DNA of 64,000 nt from Hofstenia miamia (GCA_004352715.1 SCFE01000072.1:105566-169565); one strand, 5' to 3'. Positions 11,683 to 24,848 are shown, numbered from the stretch's first letter. Numbers and translations are program-made. The notes: generated from the letters alone by a model not told the origin.

Positions 11683-12623
11683 CAGAGCTGCAACCGTGCC
11701 TGTTTTTTGAAGGCACGGCCCGGCACGACACGGTAGGTTTTAGGCACGGTCCGGCAAGGCGCGGAGTTGCCAAATTATTTTTGGACACGACACGGCACGG
11801 GTTTTTAAAAATATAATTAGGCACGGCGCGGCACGTTTTCACATTTGGCAACAAATACGGTTTTTAGAATTTTTTAAAATTTCTCTAGTAAATAAAGTGA
11901 TTACAGCCAGTGTATTATATCTTATAAATAAAACTTATTTTACGCCAGATTATTAGAACACAATTATGTGTCCAGGTTTTATATAAAAATATTGTGATCA
12001 CTTTCAATAAAATTAATTCATATTTACTAAAAGTAAGTAGTGAAAAACAAAAACTTTATTTTTGAAAAAGTATTGAAATTGGGCTTGCTTATTTTAATTG
12101 ATTGTATGTTAATCTAACAATATGAAAATTTAAATAAAGCTAAATAATAATTTTGGAAAACTTTTACTGCCGTACATAAATAATGTAATAATTAAGCCAT
12201 AAACTATAAATTTGAAACATTAAATAAAACGTAGCAGATTATTTGTTATGTACTAAATATCCCTTATGATAGTTCGACAGAAATCGCAAAATAAAATATC
12301 GAAAACATCTATCAGCAATTTTTGAAATTTTGCAATAAGTCCAACGAGAACTATGTAGCATAACGGCGGGAACGAGAATTCGAATATTGCCATTGCATTT
12401 TGAAAATTCCCGCAATGAAATTTCTATGCAAATCTATTTCTTAGAATCGTTTATATTATCAAACAGAAACTAGCATAATGTAATATGAACGTTAAAATAG
12501 TACAAAAAAGGCGTATTTCTGCTGGTGATATATTAAATAAATTTTAGGCACGGCACGAATAAATAAAGCAAATTCTTAGGCACGGCACGGCACGGATTAA
12601 AGCACGGCACGGTTGCAGCTCTG
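11683..12623. mobile_element. hAT-type non-autonomous element, family C (GGCACG-rich), 941 bp
   Basis: CAGAGCTGCAACCGTGCC at the left is repeated in perfect inverse (18 of 18) at the right end. The flanks are a perfect 8-bp target duplication, CCTGAAAT (11675-11682 and 12624-12631). GGCACG/CACGGC words recur in the first about 160 bp and the last about 80 bp, whereas the centre is plain AT-rich DNA. There is no transposase. The perfect duplication suggests a fairly recent insertion. Confidence 0.93.
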
Positions 12624-13122
12624 CCTGAAATACTTGAACCATTTAAAATGATAGAAAACTGAGCCCACGTTAAAAACTAGCTCTTCAAAACACGGAAATT
12701 TCTCTCAGCAATATTTGTTCAATTTGCATTTTCTATCAATTGAAAATCTACAGCAATGTTTGAACTTGACGCTAGAAATCTGTACAGCGTTGAATTTTTT
12801 AATGACATCTAGTGTCAAGATAAGGAATCTACCATCACAGATTGAAAAGTGAGTTTATATTGAATTTCAGTGATTTGTTGAATTGTTATTAATAGAGGTA
12901 GTCTGATTATTAAATTTCATTTGTGCAATTGAATTGATTTACACAATTAGCCCTTAAAAATGTAATAATAAAAGAAAGAAGCTATTCTTAGAAAACAGTA
13001 AATTCAATTCATTAAATAAAAACATTTTTCCTACCAACTAGAGAACAGAATTCATTCAGAGATTCTCGATTAGCACCATTTTTAAAAATCCGATATCTCC
13101 TAAATATTGATAATTGCTTCAA
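12624..13122. other. 3' flank of the GGT-like gene
   Basis: AT-rich. On the minus strand, about 320 bp past the stop codon, an ATTAAA (plus-strand 12797-12802) could serve as a polyadenylation signal; this is weak evidence. Confidence 0.3.
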
Positions 13123-14253
13123 CTAAGTGCCTTCCACAGCAACTGTGGCATCTCTTTCATCGATATTTACTGTAATTCTACCAGAATCAAATCGTGTTAA
13201 CAAATGTGATTTTGCAGAGTTGCCATCTGTCTGGTAGTAGTTCTTTGACTCTAATGATGACTGCATCAATAAATAAGAGATCGCACCTATTTGATCTGAT
13301 CCTATAGTCGTAATCATATGATAGTCATTAGATTTACTTGGAGGCCTTAAAACCACTGGTATCAAAGAACAAATTGGCTTCAAATGATTCGTCGCACAAT
13401 TAGGAATATGGCTTTCTTGACAAGTTGTGTCGGCAAAGTGCTTCACTCCGTCATTAAAGAATATACCAACACGTGGTCTATAAAAGCAAGAATGATGTTT
13501 TGCATTTGTGCTAAGAATATTGGCACCCAATCCATTCTTATCAATAACAGAGACATAAACGTTCTGAATATCATTATCAGATTTATCACGTGTTTTTTCA
13601 CTCTTGAATATTTTTATTTCATTAGTTAAGTTATATATGTACTCTTTGGAAAACGCAAATTTTTTCAACTTCATTCGACTTACAAATCCATTCATTCCAA
13701 ACTGCTCAGTGAATTGCTTGGTTTTGTACAGAGAAAAACTCCATTTGTGCATGTCAGTGTAGCCTTGAAATTTCTTATTTGACTGCAATAAGAAATTTAG
13801 TTGAGAATTGTAATGTAAGGCCAGACTTTTTGTTGGAAAGGATCCAGTAAGAATTTCAGTGTGTCTATACTTAGAATATTGACCTAAGTGCATAGTTTCA
13901 GTGAAAACTTTACCTTTATAATTTGAAAAATCAAGACTAACAAAGATGGGATCACTGGCGTTTTTAAAACTCCACACATCAGGAAAATCAAACGAGTAGA
14001 AACGTTTGTATTTTCCCTTCACTAATTTCTGAAGTAATTTCCTATATGGCTTGCGATTTAAGCGTTCCTTGTGCAAAGGAAGTATATTTTGTGAACAAGT
14101 ACTAAGGAACGTCTGGAGATCGGAGGTTACTGGAATAGAATCACCTGAACCCTCTAATGCCAATTTGATGATATCCGTAAAACGATTTTTATACTTTTTA
14201 CAATGATCATTGCACATCTTTCTGAGGCTGTACAGTTCACCAGGGAGTGTTAC
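13123..14253 (-). CDS. Gamma-glutamyltransferase-like protein, last exon (residues 177-552)
   Basis: The exon starts after the acceptor AAATTTAG and opens with V-T-L-P-G-E-L-Y-S-L, the GGT 'vgvPGEl.Gl' block, followed by a helix matching 'W.dl..PaI.LA..G'. The C-terminal part matches the GGT small subunit: N-V-Y-V-S-V-I-D-K-N-G at residues 407-417, then R-V-G-I-F-F-N-D, then P-I-C-S-L-I-P. In active enzymes the first block begins with the catalytic Thr that does autocleavage and catalysis; here it is Asn407. The T-x-N pair reads S-T-N-A (424-427), the E..D pair reads G-V-K-H (445-448), the S-S pair reads C-S, and the oxyanion G-G reads G-S. The family is clear, but loss of activity and of autoprocessing is inferred. 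The frame of 376 codons is open in AT-rich DNA, which argues for selection. Confidence 0.85.
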   Translation of the reverse strand, partial: VTLPGELYSLRKMCNDHCKKYKNRFTDIIKLALEGSGDSIPVTSDLQTFLSTCSQNILPLHKERLNRKPYRKLLQKLVKGKYKRFYSFDFPDVWSFKNASDPIFVSLDFSNYKGKVFTETMHLGQYSKYRHTEILTGSFPTKSLALHYNSQLNFLLQSNKKFQGYTDMHKWSFSLYKTKQFTEQFGMNGFVSRMKLKKFAFSKEYIYNLTNEIKIFKSEKTRDKSDNDIQNVYVSVIDKNGLGANILSTNAKHHSCFYRPRVGIFFNDGVKHFADTTCQESHIPNCATNHLKPICSLIPVVLRPPSKSNDYHMITTIGSDQIGAISYLLMQSSLESKNYYQTDGNSAKSHLLTRFDSGRITVNIDERDATVAVEGT

Positions 14254-15456
14254 CTAAATTTAAAACTAAACTAATACTACAACGCAATTCAATGGCACAT
14301 TGCATATTAATAACGAATTATATTCTATTACATTAGATTCTGACATGTTAGAGACAAAAAAGGTCTTAACATATCCAAGTGAAATTGTAAATATAAAAAC
14401 CTTCAATTAATTGTAAATACCTACATATATCTTTGAATTTGCATATTGTCACAAATTTTCATTGATTTCTGACAGACTCCTTAATTCCAAATATCTGCTT
14501 AACGGTTAAGCCTTAATCCTTTGAGGCTCATAAGGATTTGAATTTGGCAAATGGCAAAAATGCACCCTATAACCAAAAATAACTTTGAAATGCAGCTATA
14601 ACGCAAAACCAGTAAGGTACATAAATGCATCGGCAGTCGTTAGCGCGTCAATTAATGATTGCCAAAAATATGCTTGAGCGCAAAACTTTATAATTGCACG
14701 AGGCGAGCCAACCCTATAGATGTGTCCATGCGAAAGCCTTTCAAAATTTCTTAAAAGTCTTAGATAAAATTGCTCAAAGATGTGGAAAAATTGCTATGTT
14801 AGTTAAAATAACACTAATAGAAATAGGCTTACGAAACCATCACAAAATTCATCAAAATAACCAAAATTAGTTTGAATCATGAAAAACAGAGCAAAACAAC
14901 TACAAAATCTGATTAAATTCAAATTATATTGGTTAAATACTCGCTTCAATACACTAGTTTCCATGTGAAAATATGTAAATTGCAGCCCAAAATTTCAGAT
15001 TCTGGTTCCAAACATGTATGGGTATACAGCCATTTGTTTAATATTTAATGACACCCTATCCATTCATTAAATTCCACATTAAATTATTAATTTTAATTCG
15101 ATTTCGAACCGGACTGAAACTGATTTTAACATTCCTACTGAAAATATGACATTGAAATATGGGTGGGAGAGGCAAGGAACTCCTTGGGAGCAGATAGCAT
15201 GGAAAGCATTCCAAAATTCTTTTCTGTGTACCTTTGCAGTTTCAAATAAACCAATTATATGGCAATTGTCTGAACTGATTTATAATTGCTGTTCAAATTA
15301 TTGTTAATTTGACTAGTAGAGTTCTACAGGAACACCTCAGTCCCATGAAATTTGCTGGTCTCAGCCTCGAGGAACTGGAACAAAGTATTTCAGTGGACTA
15401 GGATAATGAATGAAGAACTTGAAAACTAGCAAGAATATTATTTCCAATACATCTGA

Positions 15457-15489
<33 letters not shown>

Positions 15490-17209
15490 NNNNATTATAT
15501 GGCAATTGTCTGAACTGATTTATAATTGCTGTTCAAATTATTGTTAATTTGACTAGTAGAGTTCTACAGGAACACCTCAGTCCCATGAAATTTGCTGGTC
15601 TCAGCCTCGAGGAACTGGAACAAAGTATTTCAGTGGACTAGGATAATGAATGAAGAACTTGAAAACTAGCAAGAATATTATTTCCAATATATATATATAT
15701 ATAGAAAGAGAAAATGAATAAAGAAAGAAAAAAGAGAGAATCGGCAACTACTCAAGGCCATGACCCGCTAGAACACTTTAAAAATATTATAAACATATGC
15801 ATACTTTCTGTCTCGAGTGCAGATTTATGTGTAATATTTAGATATTTCTATTGCATAAAACCTATTCAGCCGTTTTATGAGAATAATTTGATTTTAAGGG
15901 AGATAAAACTAAAGTAGCAAAATGGGAACTTATCAATGGCATGCAATAAACAAAGCATCTCATGTTTACCCATAAATTTTTGGCGAAATATACATATAGA
16001 CGTGTTCTAGTGTTTGTTTAAAACACCTTCAAGCATTTTAACAGTAATTTCAGATGGGAAGATAACACTAAAGAATCGAATTATTCACGAATGTGTAAAT
16101 ACACATATTTTCCGCAAACCTAGTAGTTTTTGTTGCATGAAGCTCATCCTATAGGATCGACCAATAGGATTTTACCCAATTGTTTGCAATTATCTACATT
16201 GAGAGCAAACTTAAGAAATATATATAATTTATAAATTAGTGAGAATATCTTAATGTTGCAAACTGAGAATAGCACAATGTACAACAGCCTAGTATATGTG
16301 TTGAAGGAAATTAAAATTAAGCGTAAACTGTTGAATGAACAATATTTAAAACATAATCAACAAAGCAAATATATGCAACATAATGACAACAAGAAAATAT
16401 TGAAGTAACTCTTTTAGGGACAACCTCATGTAAACTATGGAATGGCAAGAAAAAAATCTTGACGAATTCAAAAAATTTTTAAAAAACAATTTATTAGTAG
16501 AACAAAATATAAAGTAATTTTAAACTAGTAAACTCTGTAAGCGATAAATTGAAATCGAATATATTTTATTTTTATCTGTGTGTTTGTATTTTATTTTTTT
16601 AATTGCATTGTTGTTTTTTTTAATTGTATTGTCTAGCTTACTTTGTAGTGCATGTGTATATATAGATGTTTGTACATTTCGGAAATATGTATTATACATA
16701 TTTGTACACATTCTATTGTGACAACTAAAATAAAGCTATGGAAGACTATATCATTTTATTAATCTAAGTATTTTCTTTTAAGCAGGGTTGGAAATTATCT
16801 ATTCTATTTTATTGATTTCAAAGACATGATATTTTATATTTTAATTTAATGGTCACATCCTATTTGACCATAGGATTTTCGAAGATGTATCAGAATTCAA
16901 TTGCGAAATTTTGCCATTTCTTATTTCTGCATACAAAAGTCTGAAATCCTTCGCCAAAATGTTTATTTCGTCTGAATTTGAATTTGCTTAATATATTAAG
17001 TACTCCTTGGCAACTGAAAAAACTAAGCCTAGAGCTATTTTACTCTATTAATGAAGCACAATTACAAAATTTAGTTAATATCACAATGAAAAATTAATTT
17101 CAAAAATGGAGATGAACAATATGATGCTTTTAATGAAACGTATAAAATCATAAATAAAGAAATCAATGATTTAAGATTTCATGCAAACATAAATCGAGTT
17201 ACTCAGTAC
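14254..17209. other. Intron 2 of the GGT-like gene, proximal part; duplicated gap flanks
   Basis: No coding signal. A 196-bp stretch, 15254-15449, recurs essentially unchanged at 15494-15689 on the two sides of a (TA)n tract and a 4-N gap (15490-15493). This looks like two unmerged contig ends. Confidence 0.6.
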
Positions 17210-17543
17210 TAGAGAGTGAGAATATGAGGCAAACATGGATCCGAACCCGCCCCAATCGTAACCTTTAAGACCAAATCCGGAACTTTAAATTTGATTTGAC
17301 GTTGTGGATCTTTATTCAATCAAATTATAATTATCATCATTCATTCCTAACGGGAAAACATCAATTCATTGGTACGAATTAACGTCTTGCATACTTTCCA
17401 AATCAAGCTATGATTATCATCACTACTCTTTTAATAGTCAATCCAATCTTTGTACCCGAACCCGACCCGACATTTTGATACCAGCACCCGATTCGAAACG
17501 CGAAATCTGGTTCGGTATATCGGGTAACCGATGTCACTCTCCA
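17210..17543. mobile_element. hAT-type MITE, family D (ACCCG/GAACC-rich)
   Basis: Ends TAGAGAGTGA and TCACTCTCCA are inverted repeats (9 of 10). The flanks CTCAGTAC (17202-17209) and GTCAGTAC (17544-17551) are an 8-bp target duplication with one mismatch. GAACCCG/ACCCGA words cluster near both ends. It has no coding capacity and is inserted in intron 2 of the GGT-like gene. Confidence 0.82.
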
Positions 17544-17997
17544 GTCAGTACCTATAAATAATATTCGTAGAATAATAATTCCCCAAAGGGACACTATGTG
17601 TGAGAGATCAATTTCGAAAGATTTACCATTAGGAAATAATTTGGTAGAGATGATATTTTTCTTTATACGTCGTCTGCCATGTAAAAAGAAAAGGCAACAG
17701 AGTGAATGCTTTAATATTGTTCCAGATGTTCAGAATAAGGACCGCGAATAATGTATTGACACCAACAAAGACAGGCAATACATAATTCATTTTCAGAACA
17801 ATCATAGGCATATTGCACATGGTCTCTGATAACTTATAAATGACAGAGAAGATGTCAAAAGCGTATTTTTATCATTCTTTCCAACTTTGACAACAATTGA
17901 GTCAGTCAAGGCGGATGCTAAAGATGGCAACGGGTCGACCCGACCCGTGTGTTACAAATAACTGTTTGTGGGCTCGCATGGGCATGATAACTTATGC

Positions 17998-18322
17998 CAG
18001 ACTTGTCAACAAGCCGAGTCGAGCTTGAGAACTGCATTGGATATACCAAGAGCCCAAAACGAGGCTTTATTAAGCTAAGCAAATTTGTAGTTCTGCATTT
18101 TAAATCGTTTATGCAGATATTTATTATTATTTTTTCATTCAATGTAACTCTTTTATAATCATAGTCTAAAATGTTTGTTAAATAATAAGAAGAAGAGCTA
18201 TGCAAAAAATGCTGAGAGAGGAATATTTTTAAATAAAATATTGAGCTAAATCAAACCTCTTTGAATGTTTCTATGTTGCGAGTCGAGCCGAGATTAAAAA
18301 TTTCGCCTCCTTGACTAGTCTG
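17998..18322. mobile_element. hAT-type MITE, family B, copy 2 (diverged)
   Basis: It starts CAGACTTGTCAACAAGCC and ends with the inverted form TTGACTAGTCTG. The flanks ACTTATGC and ACTAATGA agree at 6 of 8, consistent with an old insertion. The interior aligns with the other three family members through 'agttctgc' and 'agcccaaaacgag'. A separate GC-rich block just upstream (about 17933-17950, GGGTCGACCCGACCCG) may be the end of another MITE. Confidence 0.8.
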
Positions 18323-21300
18323 ACTAATGAATAGGAAACCATTTAATATTCTCACTACTGCTAGCTAGTTGTGTGAAAACACATATTTTTGTTTGTATTC
18401 GTGACATATTACCGATTTTAAACCGAATCTCATTAGAGATAAATCTAATTGCCGTGAACACTAGCTTGGACCCCATGAAACACATTTTTCCCTAAACTTT
18501 TGTCATGGTAGGAGATCGATATCTGATTGGAGTGCAAGCTAGCTTTGTAAATGATCAGATGGCTATCTGCAGGTATTCTTTTTCTTACTATTATATTAAA
18601 TTGTTTGTTAGTTTTAGTTATTAAATTGATCTTAGGCTTACTAATTCCTTCTAAAGACCGAAATGTCCAATTCAGATCCATTTGGGTCAAATTTAGGTCT
18701 ACATATCAAAAGTTTTACTTTTTATCCAAGGTTGGGTGTATTACAATTAATATTGTCGCTTTATAACAAGACACCGCCATGTTCTCCCTTGTTAGTGAAT
18801 TTTATAAAGAAATTTCACGAAATCGCTAAGAAAGGTATTTCTTTTTAATGATTAAAGTATAGCAAAATTTTTCAATATATTATTAATACTAATTATATAT
18901 AATATATATGTATGTAAGTATGTATTTATGTCGTTTTAATTCCTGTACATTACAACACTTGCAATGTAAAAATGAATAGACAGTTTTCTATAGAAACCGC
19001 GGGCAAATTCCAGTTAATATATAATTGCTAGCACTATATATGAAAGATCTTTTGAAAATTATAGCATTGTACGTGGCCGTAATTAATTTCCTTCGAGCTT
19101 GCACATTTGAAAAGTGAAATTCATTATGTAACGGATGGCTGTTGTCATCTTAAATTTAATGAGTGATTGCATCAAACCTTTACCTGAAATTTGTGTTTCT
19201 TTATATTCTTATATATATATAAGAATATGAAATCACAGAAAATGTGAAAATATGTTAGGTTTTGCCGTAAAGATTTGATATATTATATTTGTTTGCAGTT
19301 TGTTTAGCACTGACCTACTTTCTAAGATATAGGCCTTCCAAGCGTCTATTTGTTTATTTTGTTCCACAAAGCTGAATAAAATCAATAAATTAGCTTACTT
19401 ATGTTGTCTTGACCTACTAATTTGACCAACATATTTTAGCAAGAGTGTATGTGAGAAAAAGCTGACGGACTTTCAGAGGAAATTGTCAAAACCTATTTAA
19501 TAGTTATCGTAACGATCAATCAACAGTTTGCGGCCTAAACTTCAAAATGAAAGCATAAATAAACCAACAACTTAGAGGTTGCACTGAAAGTAGTGCTTTT
19601 AAATGAATGTCAGTGCATGTACTGTAGCGGAAAAAGACATTTAAGACTGTAAGACATCTAAAAATTGTATTTTTAATTGATTTTTTTTCAAAGCTGTAAC
19701 CCTCAGGCAATTGCCTAGGTTTGACTATTGGCTGATTACAGTAGTTCAAATAAAATGAGATATATTCTAAGAACTAAAGAATCAAAACTTTTCAGAAATA
19801 TGAAGAACAAAAATATAACTAATTTTTCGTCTAAATGTTAACTATAGCGGGGCCAAGCCCATAATTAGATATAAGCTATGCTTGAATAATACTCTAAACA
19901 GAAAAAACTAATTAATGGTTTAATTTACTCTTTTCTTTTCAATGCACATACTTCTAAAGTTTTAGAAAAATTTATAAATGAAAGGGCCATCAAATGTACT
20001 ATTTGATACACTAGGTCTCGATGTTGGCTCAATGTTTCATAACTACTTTATGTAGTCAATGGAGACGACAGGAATTTTCCTTCAATATTACAATGGTGTG
20101 TCAATAGAAATGCTGCAAAAATGTGCAAATAACAGTCTTTATTTAATCAAGAAATAGTAATTATCTAACAAAGAGATGCACCAAGATATAATCTCAAATT
20201 TTAAGGCATTAAATATAGTCCAAGCAAATCAAGATTTCCATTTAGGCTCTGTATCAAAGCTTAACAAATTCCCAAATATATCTTAGAAATTAATCTTTCT
20301 ATAAAGGAATGAATCTACTAGAAGCAAATGATTTTACGGTTTAGTAAAAAACTAGTTGACCTTTCAATTGATACTTAAACATTTGGATTTGTTTTATAAT
20401 ATTAAATTATTATTACCATTAATATGTGTCATTTTAATGCTTAGAAGTATCTGGTTGTTGAATGACAAAAAATATTGTGAGGCCAGAGCTATATAATAAT
20501 AGTAAAACTGGTATATTGAATGGACATTTTTATCCTAATTTTGCACAATGAAGCCTTTGACTCAAATTGGTCAGCAATATCCATCCGATATAAATTTCTT
20601 ACCATCGAAATATAATAAAATTAGTTTAAAAATGTAGAAGTAATTATTTATAAATTTCAACTCAATTTTAACAATAAATTCAATTGTGTACATCCGACAT
20701 AATGAAGTTATTCTGACAAATTTGACCTCAGTTGGATTGCTAATTAATGGAATGATTATGTTGAGAGCTACGAAAATCCTCAAAGAAAAACTCAAAATGC
20801 CTACTTTGTTTTACATAGTTAAAGTGTATTGTTTCTTTCAATTAGATGTCGATACTACCAACAAGGCCTTACAATGATGTAGTGCAATGCTGTCCATAAC
20901 AATAATATAAATGTGAAAAAACTATGTAATAATAATTGCTCTTCAAATATCTTCTTAAATACTTCTATTATTATGAAAAAAGACAATTAATAATGTCAAT
21001 ATGTTACTTATTTTTTAAAATCTAAGTGAAGAAACATAGAAAACAAGTTACAAATAGATATTTAAAAAACACCCCCAATAATACTTGCAATATATTGCAT
21101 TATTTTTGAGATAAATTCCTACACCAATAAATATATTACAGTACATTTGTTGCAATGAATTATTGAAAGGTATTGAAATGTTTCACATGTTAGATTTTCA
21201 GACTGATAATTTTCGTTCAGCTGATTTTATGTGTTTTGTCGAAATGCTAGAGTTCTAATCAGCAAATATAATATATCATATATAAACTTTTAAATTGTCA

Positions 21301-21918
21301 CATGATTTATTAAGGAGGTTCTAATGGAAAACACAAAAAAAAGAAAAGAACCAAGCTAAAACAATTTGAAAATAAAATTTCAACTTTGTGGTGTATTTAT
21401 ATTCAGAAAATGTTAGAATGTGATTTATTTACTATTTAAACATCACTAATTATATTTATATTTAGCTGTAACAAAAGTTTATATTTATTAAAAAAGTGTT
21501 TCGATTTATAAAATTTATAGAAAATTTCTCACATATATTTTTAGGCCAAGTCATACAGTTCTTCAAGTTTAAATCAATTTTCTGGTTTTTTCAATTTTTC
21601 AAAGACAAAAATTAACATTCAGCTGGAGTGGTTCAAACATAATATTTTCACGTTGTAACGAAAACCTAATAATATCGTCTGCCAAAACATTACAAATTTT
21701 GATGTGTGAAAAAGAGGAAGTACCATTAGCGAGAGCAATGAGCGATGTCACTTTTCAGTATCGCAAATTGGGAAAAGATTTTTACGCTTTCTTTTCAAGA
21801 ATCGTGATTAATAAAGGTCCAGACGTAGTAGTGTTGATATGATTGTCCCAATGTAAATATTTTGGCATATTATATCGCATAGGTATCATAATATGTGACT
21901 AAATAAATGTTAATTAAC
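18323..21918. other. Intron 2 of the GGT-like gene, distal part
   Basis: AT-rich with no recognised element or exon. The open frames here are short and match no family I know. Confidence 0.5.
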
Positions 21919-22208
21919 CTCTGCTAAACGATTGGAAGATCGATTAGAAATTTGATTATAACGTGACATAAACCACCCGTCGTAAAACGACAAATCGTCA
22001 CCACTTTGGAACACCAAAGCTACATTTCCAGCCATAAGACCAGCTCTGTGCGGGATTCTCACACCTAAACACAGTTGAACTGCAATGGCCGCTTCCACAG
22101 CATTCGCTCCTCCCTCCAGCGTCGACGTTCCCAGACGAGAGCATGTTTTGTCTGGCGATAAAACAACATGCTTTGAAAAAGTCAATTCAGTCAATTTAAT
22201 GGACGATT
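21919..22208 (-). CDS. Gamma-glutamyltransferase-like protein, internal exon (residues 80-176)
   Basis: The 290-bp exon has the acceptor ATTTTTAG before it and a GAG|GTTAAT donor after it. It encodes the N-terminal GGT core: L-E-G-G-A-N-A-V-E-A-A-I-A (residues 110-122) equals the family 'l..GGnAvDAAiA', followed by C-L-G-V and P-H-R-A-G-L. The glycine-rich loop after this is G-L-M-A-G-N rather than 'GiGGG'. The 'dgREtAP' block, whose Arg binds the donor carboxylate, reads Y-D-G-W-F-M-S, so that Arg is Trp158. The exon ends in phase 0, matching the exon at 14253, and begins needing one base, matching the exon at 48129-47892. Confidence 0.83.
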
Positions 22209-23815
22209 CTAAAAATAAATTCAATAAATATGTGTTTCTAGATGATAAATACTAAACTGCAAAAATTGTCTGTTATATTAATAATAGAACAAGATTTTTT
22301 CATCAGTCAACATCGACTCAGTATTAGTTGAAAAACTTGATTTGTCTCTAAAGATCTAGAAAAGAAATCCAAATACACATTTTCAAAAAGTCGTTTTCAA
22401 TTTTATTTGTGTGATACTGAGAAATCTCGATTTGAAATATTTACAAAAAGTAGATTTTTGAAAGAAATCGATTTTGTTGATGCGCAAAGCTGATCCCCCT
22501 TTATATTCAATTAATGTTTTCTCTCTCTGCAAATTTTAATATAATTATCAGGGGACTTCCTGCAGTGTTTGCAGGGGCCAAGCGAGAAAAAAATATATGA
22601 GGGGGTGCATTAGCAAAATTGCTGCCCCTTCAATAGTTGCAACTAGATTCGTCTCAGTATATTTTTTTAAACCTACTACATGTAGGTGTATAGTGCAATC
22701 TTAATAGCCAATATAGTAATTAACAAAATATGCAAAATAATATGTAAGACATATATACGCATGTTTGGTGATTGGTATATATTAAAACACTCAGCTCTAC
22801 TTGAAAAACAATGATACAAAATCTATATAATTTGAAATTTAAATGGTTTTTCATAATGTAGGTTCACTGTCAGAGCATTTTTAACCATCATTTGATTTTG
22901 CAAATTTTTTTTCCTTTGCTTTTTTACTATCCTAATTATAAATTTCCTAATGTTGTCAAAATGATAAAAAATATCTTGCATGTAGTCAAAAATTACACTC
23001 TATATTCGTTACAAAACAAGTTAAGCTTCAAAAAGAAAGTGTACCCCACTCAATCATATTGAAATTAATCATTTAAAATTAAAAGCATTTAATGTTCCCC
23101 TACCCTAGTTCAATGGTAAAAATGCTTCTCCTAAAAGTCTATGTACATAAGCAAAACTTAGTTGACAAATCAATATGATGTGAAATCTTCCACTACACAT
23201 ATAAAAACCCAATGTCTGTTTCTTCAATTGTAATGATAAGTATATATTACAGTATCCATTTTCAAGTGTTCTTTCAAATAGTTTTCGCAATATAAAAGCA
23301 AAGGGTTTCTTATTCAGTCATCACTCATCATTGTTTTCAACCATTTCTTGATCATTATTAGCTTACTAAGAGATCATTTGTTGGAAACAACAGCCACATG
23401 AATGCAAATGCTTCAACAGGAAAAGTGGAAATATGTGTTTTCTATTCTGACTTTCACTAGGCTGAATTTATATGTGACCAATCTTACTGGTATACTAAAA
23501 TGATAGTTGAAAGCATAATATATTAGAGTCAAGCAAATTTATTGCTAAAATTAACAAACAATCAAATACTACAAGCTACTATACATGTATATTTACAAAA
23601 TTAAAAATATGCACACTTACTTAAAGGGCGTAAATTTCAAATGTCAAATGAAATCTGTCCATGCGCTTAATTTGTTTGATATTCCTAATAGTGATTGTTT
23701 GGATAATAAAATTTTTTAAATTTTTCTTCTGAAATGTGTATAATTTTGTTCCTTTTTTATTTCGAGATTTAAGTCAAATACAAAGTAATGCAAAGATGAG
23801 ATTAATAAAACATAG
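22209..23815. other. Intron 1 of the GGT-like gene, AT-rich part
   Basis: No gene. A GC-richer patch at about 22551-22630 (CAGGGGACTTCCTGCAG and GAGGGGGTGCA) looks like a decayed repeat without identifiable ends. Confidence 0.4.
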
Positions 23816-24018
23816 AAGTGGTGTACAGAATGGAGCTTCAAAATCGATTTTGATTGGCTAAATTAAACCATTTTTGGCAAAACAATTAAAATAATTTAAA
23901 AATGAAAGTCTATTTTTGAATATATTTTGATAAATTTCATGGGCTTAACTGTGATTTTGATCACTTATATGATCACAACAGAGATGCCCCCTATTAGAAA
24001 ATTCTGCATGCGCCCCTG
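23816..24018. mobile_element. hAT-type MITE, family A, copy 2
   Basis: A 203-bp element beginning AAGTGGTGTACAG and ending CTGCATGCGCCCCTG, recognisably the family A ends. It is flanked on both sides by AAACATAG (23808-23815 and 24019-24026), a perfect 8-bp target duplication. Confidence 0.85.
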
Positions 24019-24299
24019 AAACATAGGATAGAAAATTGAGATTGATTAGGTAATGATTGAGATTTAACACCTTGGGTTATATTGCAATTTGTTGATTCTT
24101 TTCTGGTATCAGATAAAAATAAATTAGTTAATGATATTCCCAAGGTTTGAACTAGAAAGACAGATTAGCAATAGAAAATTTAAATGTAGCTTAGAAGCTG
24201 CTTAGAAAAAAAGTTAAATAAAATTATTTAGGCCTACTAAAAGAGTTACTTAAAAACCTATTTAGGCTGCATTTAAGCCAGGCTTGCAAATGAAAGTGA

Positions 24300-24848
24300 A
24301 ATTGTTTTCTATTTCTATTCCATTTCCACAAGTATTTCAAAAGTATTTCCAAAATTTTCCATAAATGTCCAGTTCTTTCCATAACTCTTAGAACTAGTGA
24401 TTATAGTTCTGCAGGACAAGTATTTCGCTGGTCCTAGTCCCACTTAGTATAATTGGATTTTGCCCTAGTCATGTACTAGCCACGTCACAAACTTTTGGGA
24501 CAGTGGGCCTCCATAACCCTACTACTGAATAAAATTGTCTTTTATTTCCATTCCATTTCCATAATTTTCCATAAATGCCGAGATATTTCCATAACTCTTC
24601 GAATTAGTGATTATGGTTCTGCAGAAGTATTTCGCTGGTCCTAGTGACACGTAATTTCATTGGATTTTGCCCTAGTCATGTACCAGCCACACCTCATAAA
24701 CTTTTGGCAAAGNNNNNNNNNNNNNNNNNNNNNNNNNNNNNNNNNNNNNNNNNNNNNNNNNNNNNNNNNNNNNNNNNNNNNNNNNNNNNNCCCAGCCACA
24801 CCTCATAAACTTTTGGCAAAGAGTGGGTCTCCATAACCCTAGTACTGG
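24300..24848. repeat. Two-unit diverged tandem repeat, interrupted by a gap
   Basis: A unit of about 240 bp (24300-24537) is followed by a second, diverged copy (24538-24848). Shared blocks include 'ccataaatg', 'ctagtgattat.gttctgcag', 'ggattttgccctagtcatgta' and 'ccataacccta.tactg'. The second copy contains the 78-N gap at 24713-24790, whose 30-bp flanks (24683-24712 and 24792-24821) are the same sequence. Confidence 0.65.

Noticed and set aside
11654-11854. 66-aa minus-strand open frame with repeated P-C-R-A-V-P-like words
   Set aside because: It is the translated GGCACG array at the left end of a hAT-type element.
17629-17860. Minus-strand frame with two hydrophobic stretches (N-Y-V-L-P-V-F-V-G-V and L-F-A-V-L-I-L), possibly a membrane-protein exon
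   Set aside because: It closes with a stop just upstream, no splice logic or family motif is convincing, and it lies in an intron of the GGT-like gene; chance AT-rich hydrophobic frame is more likely.
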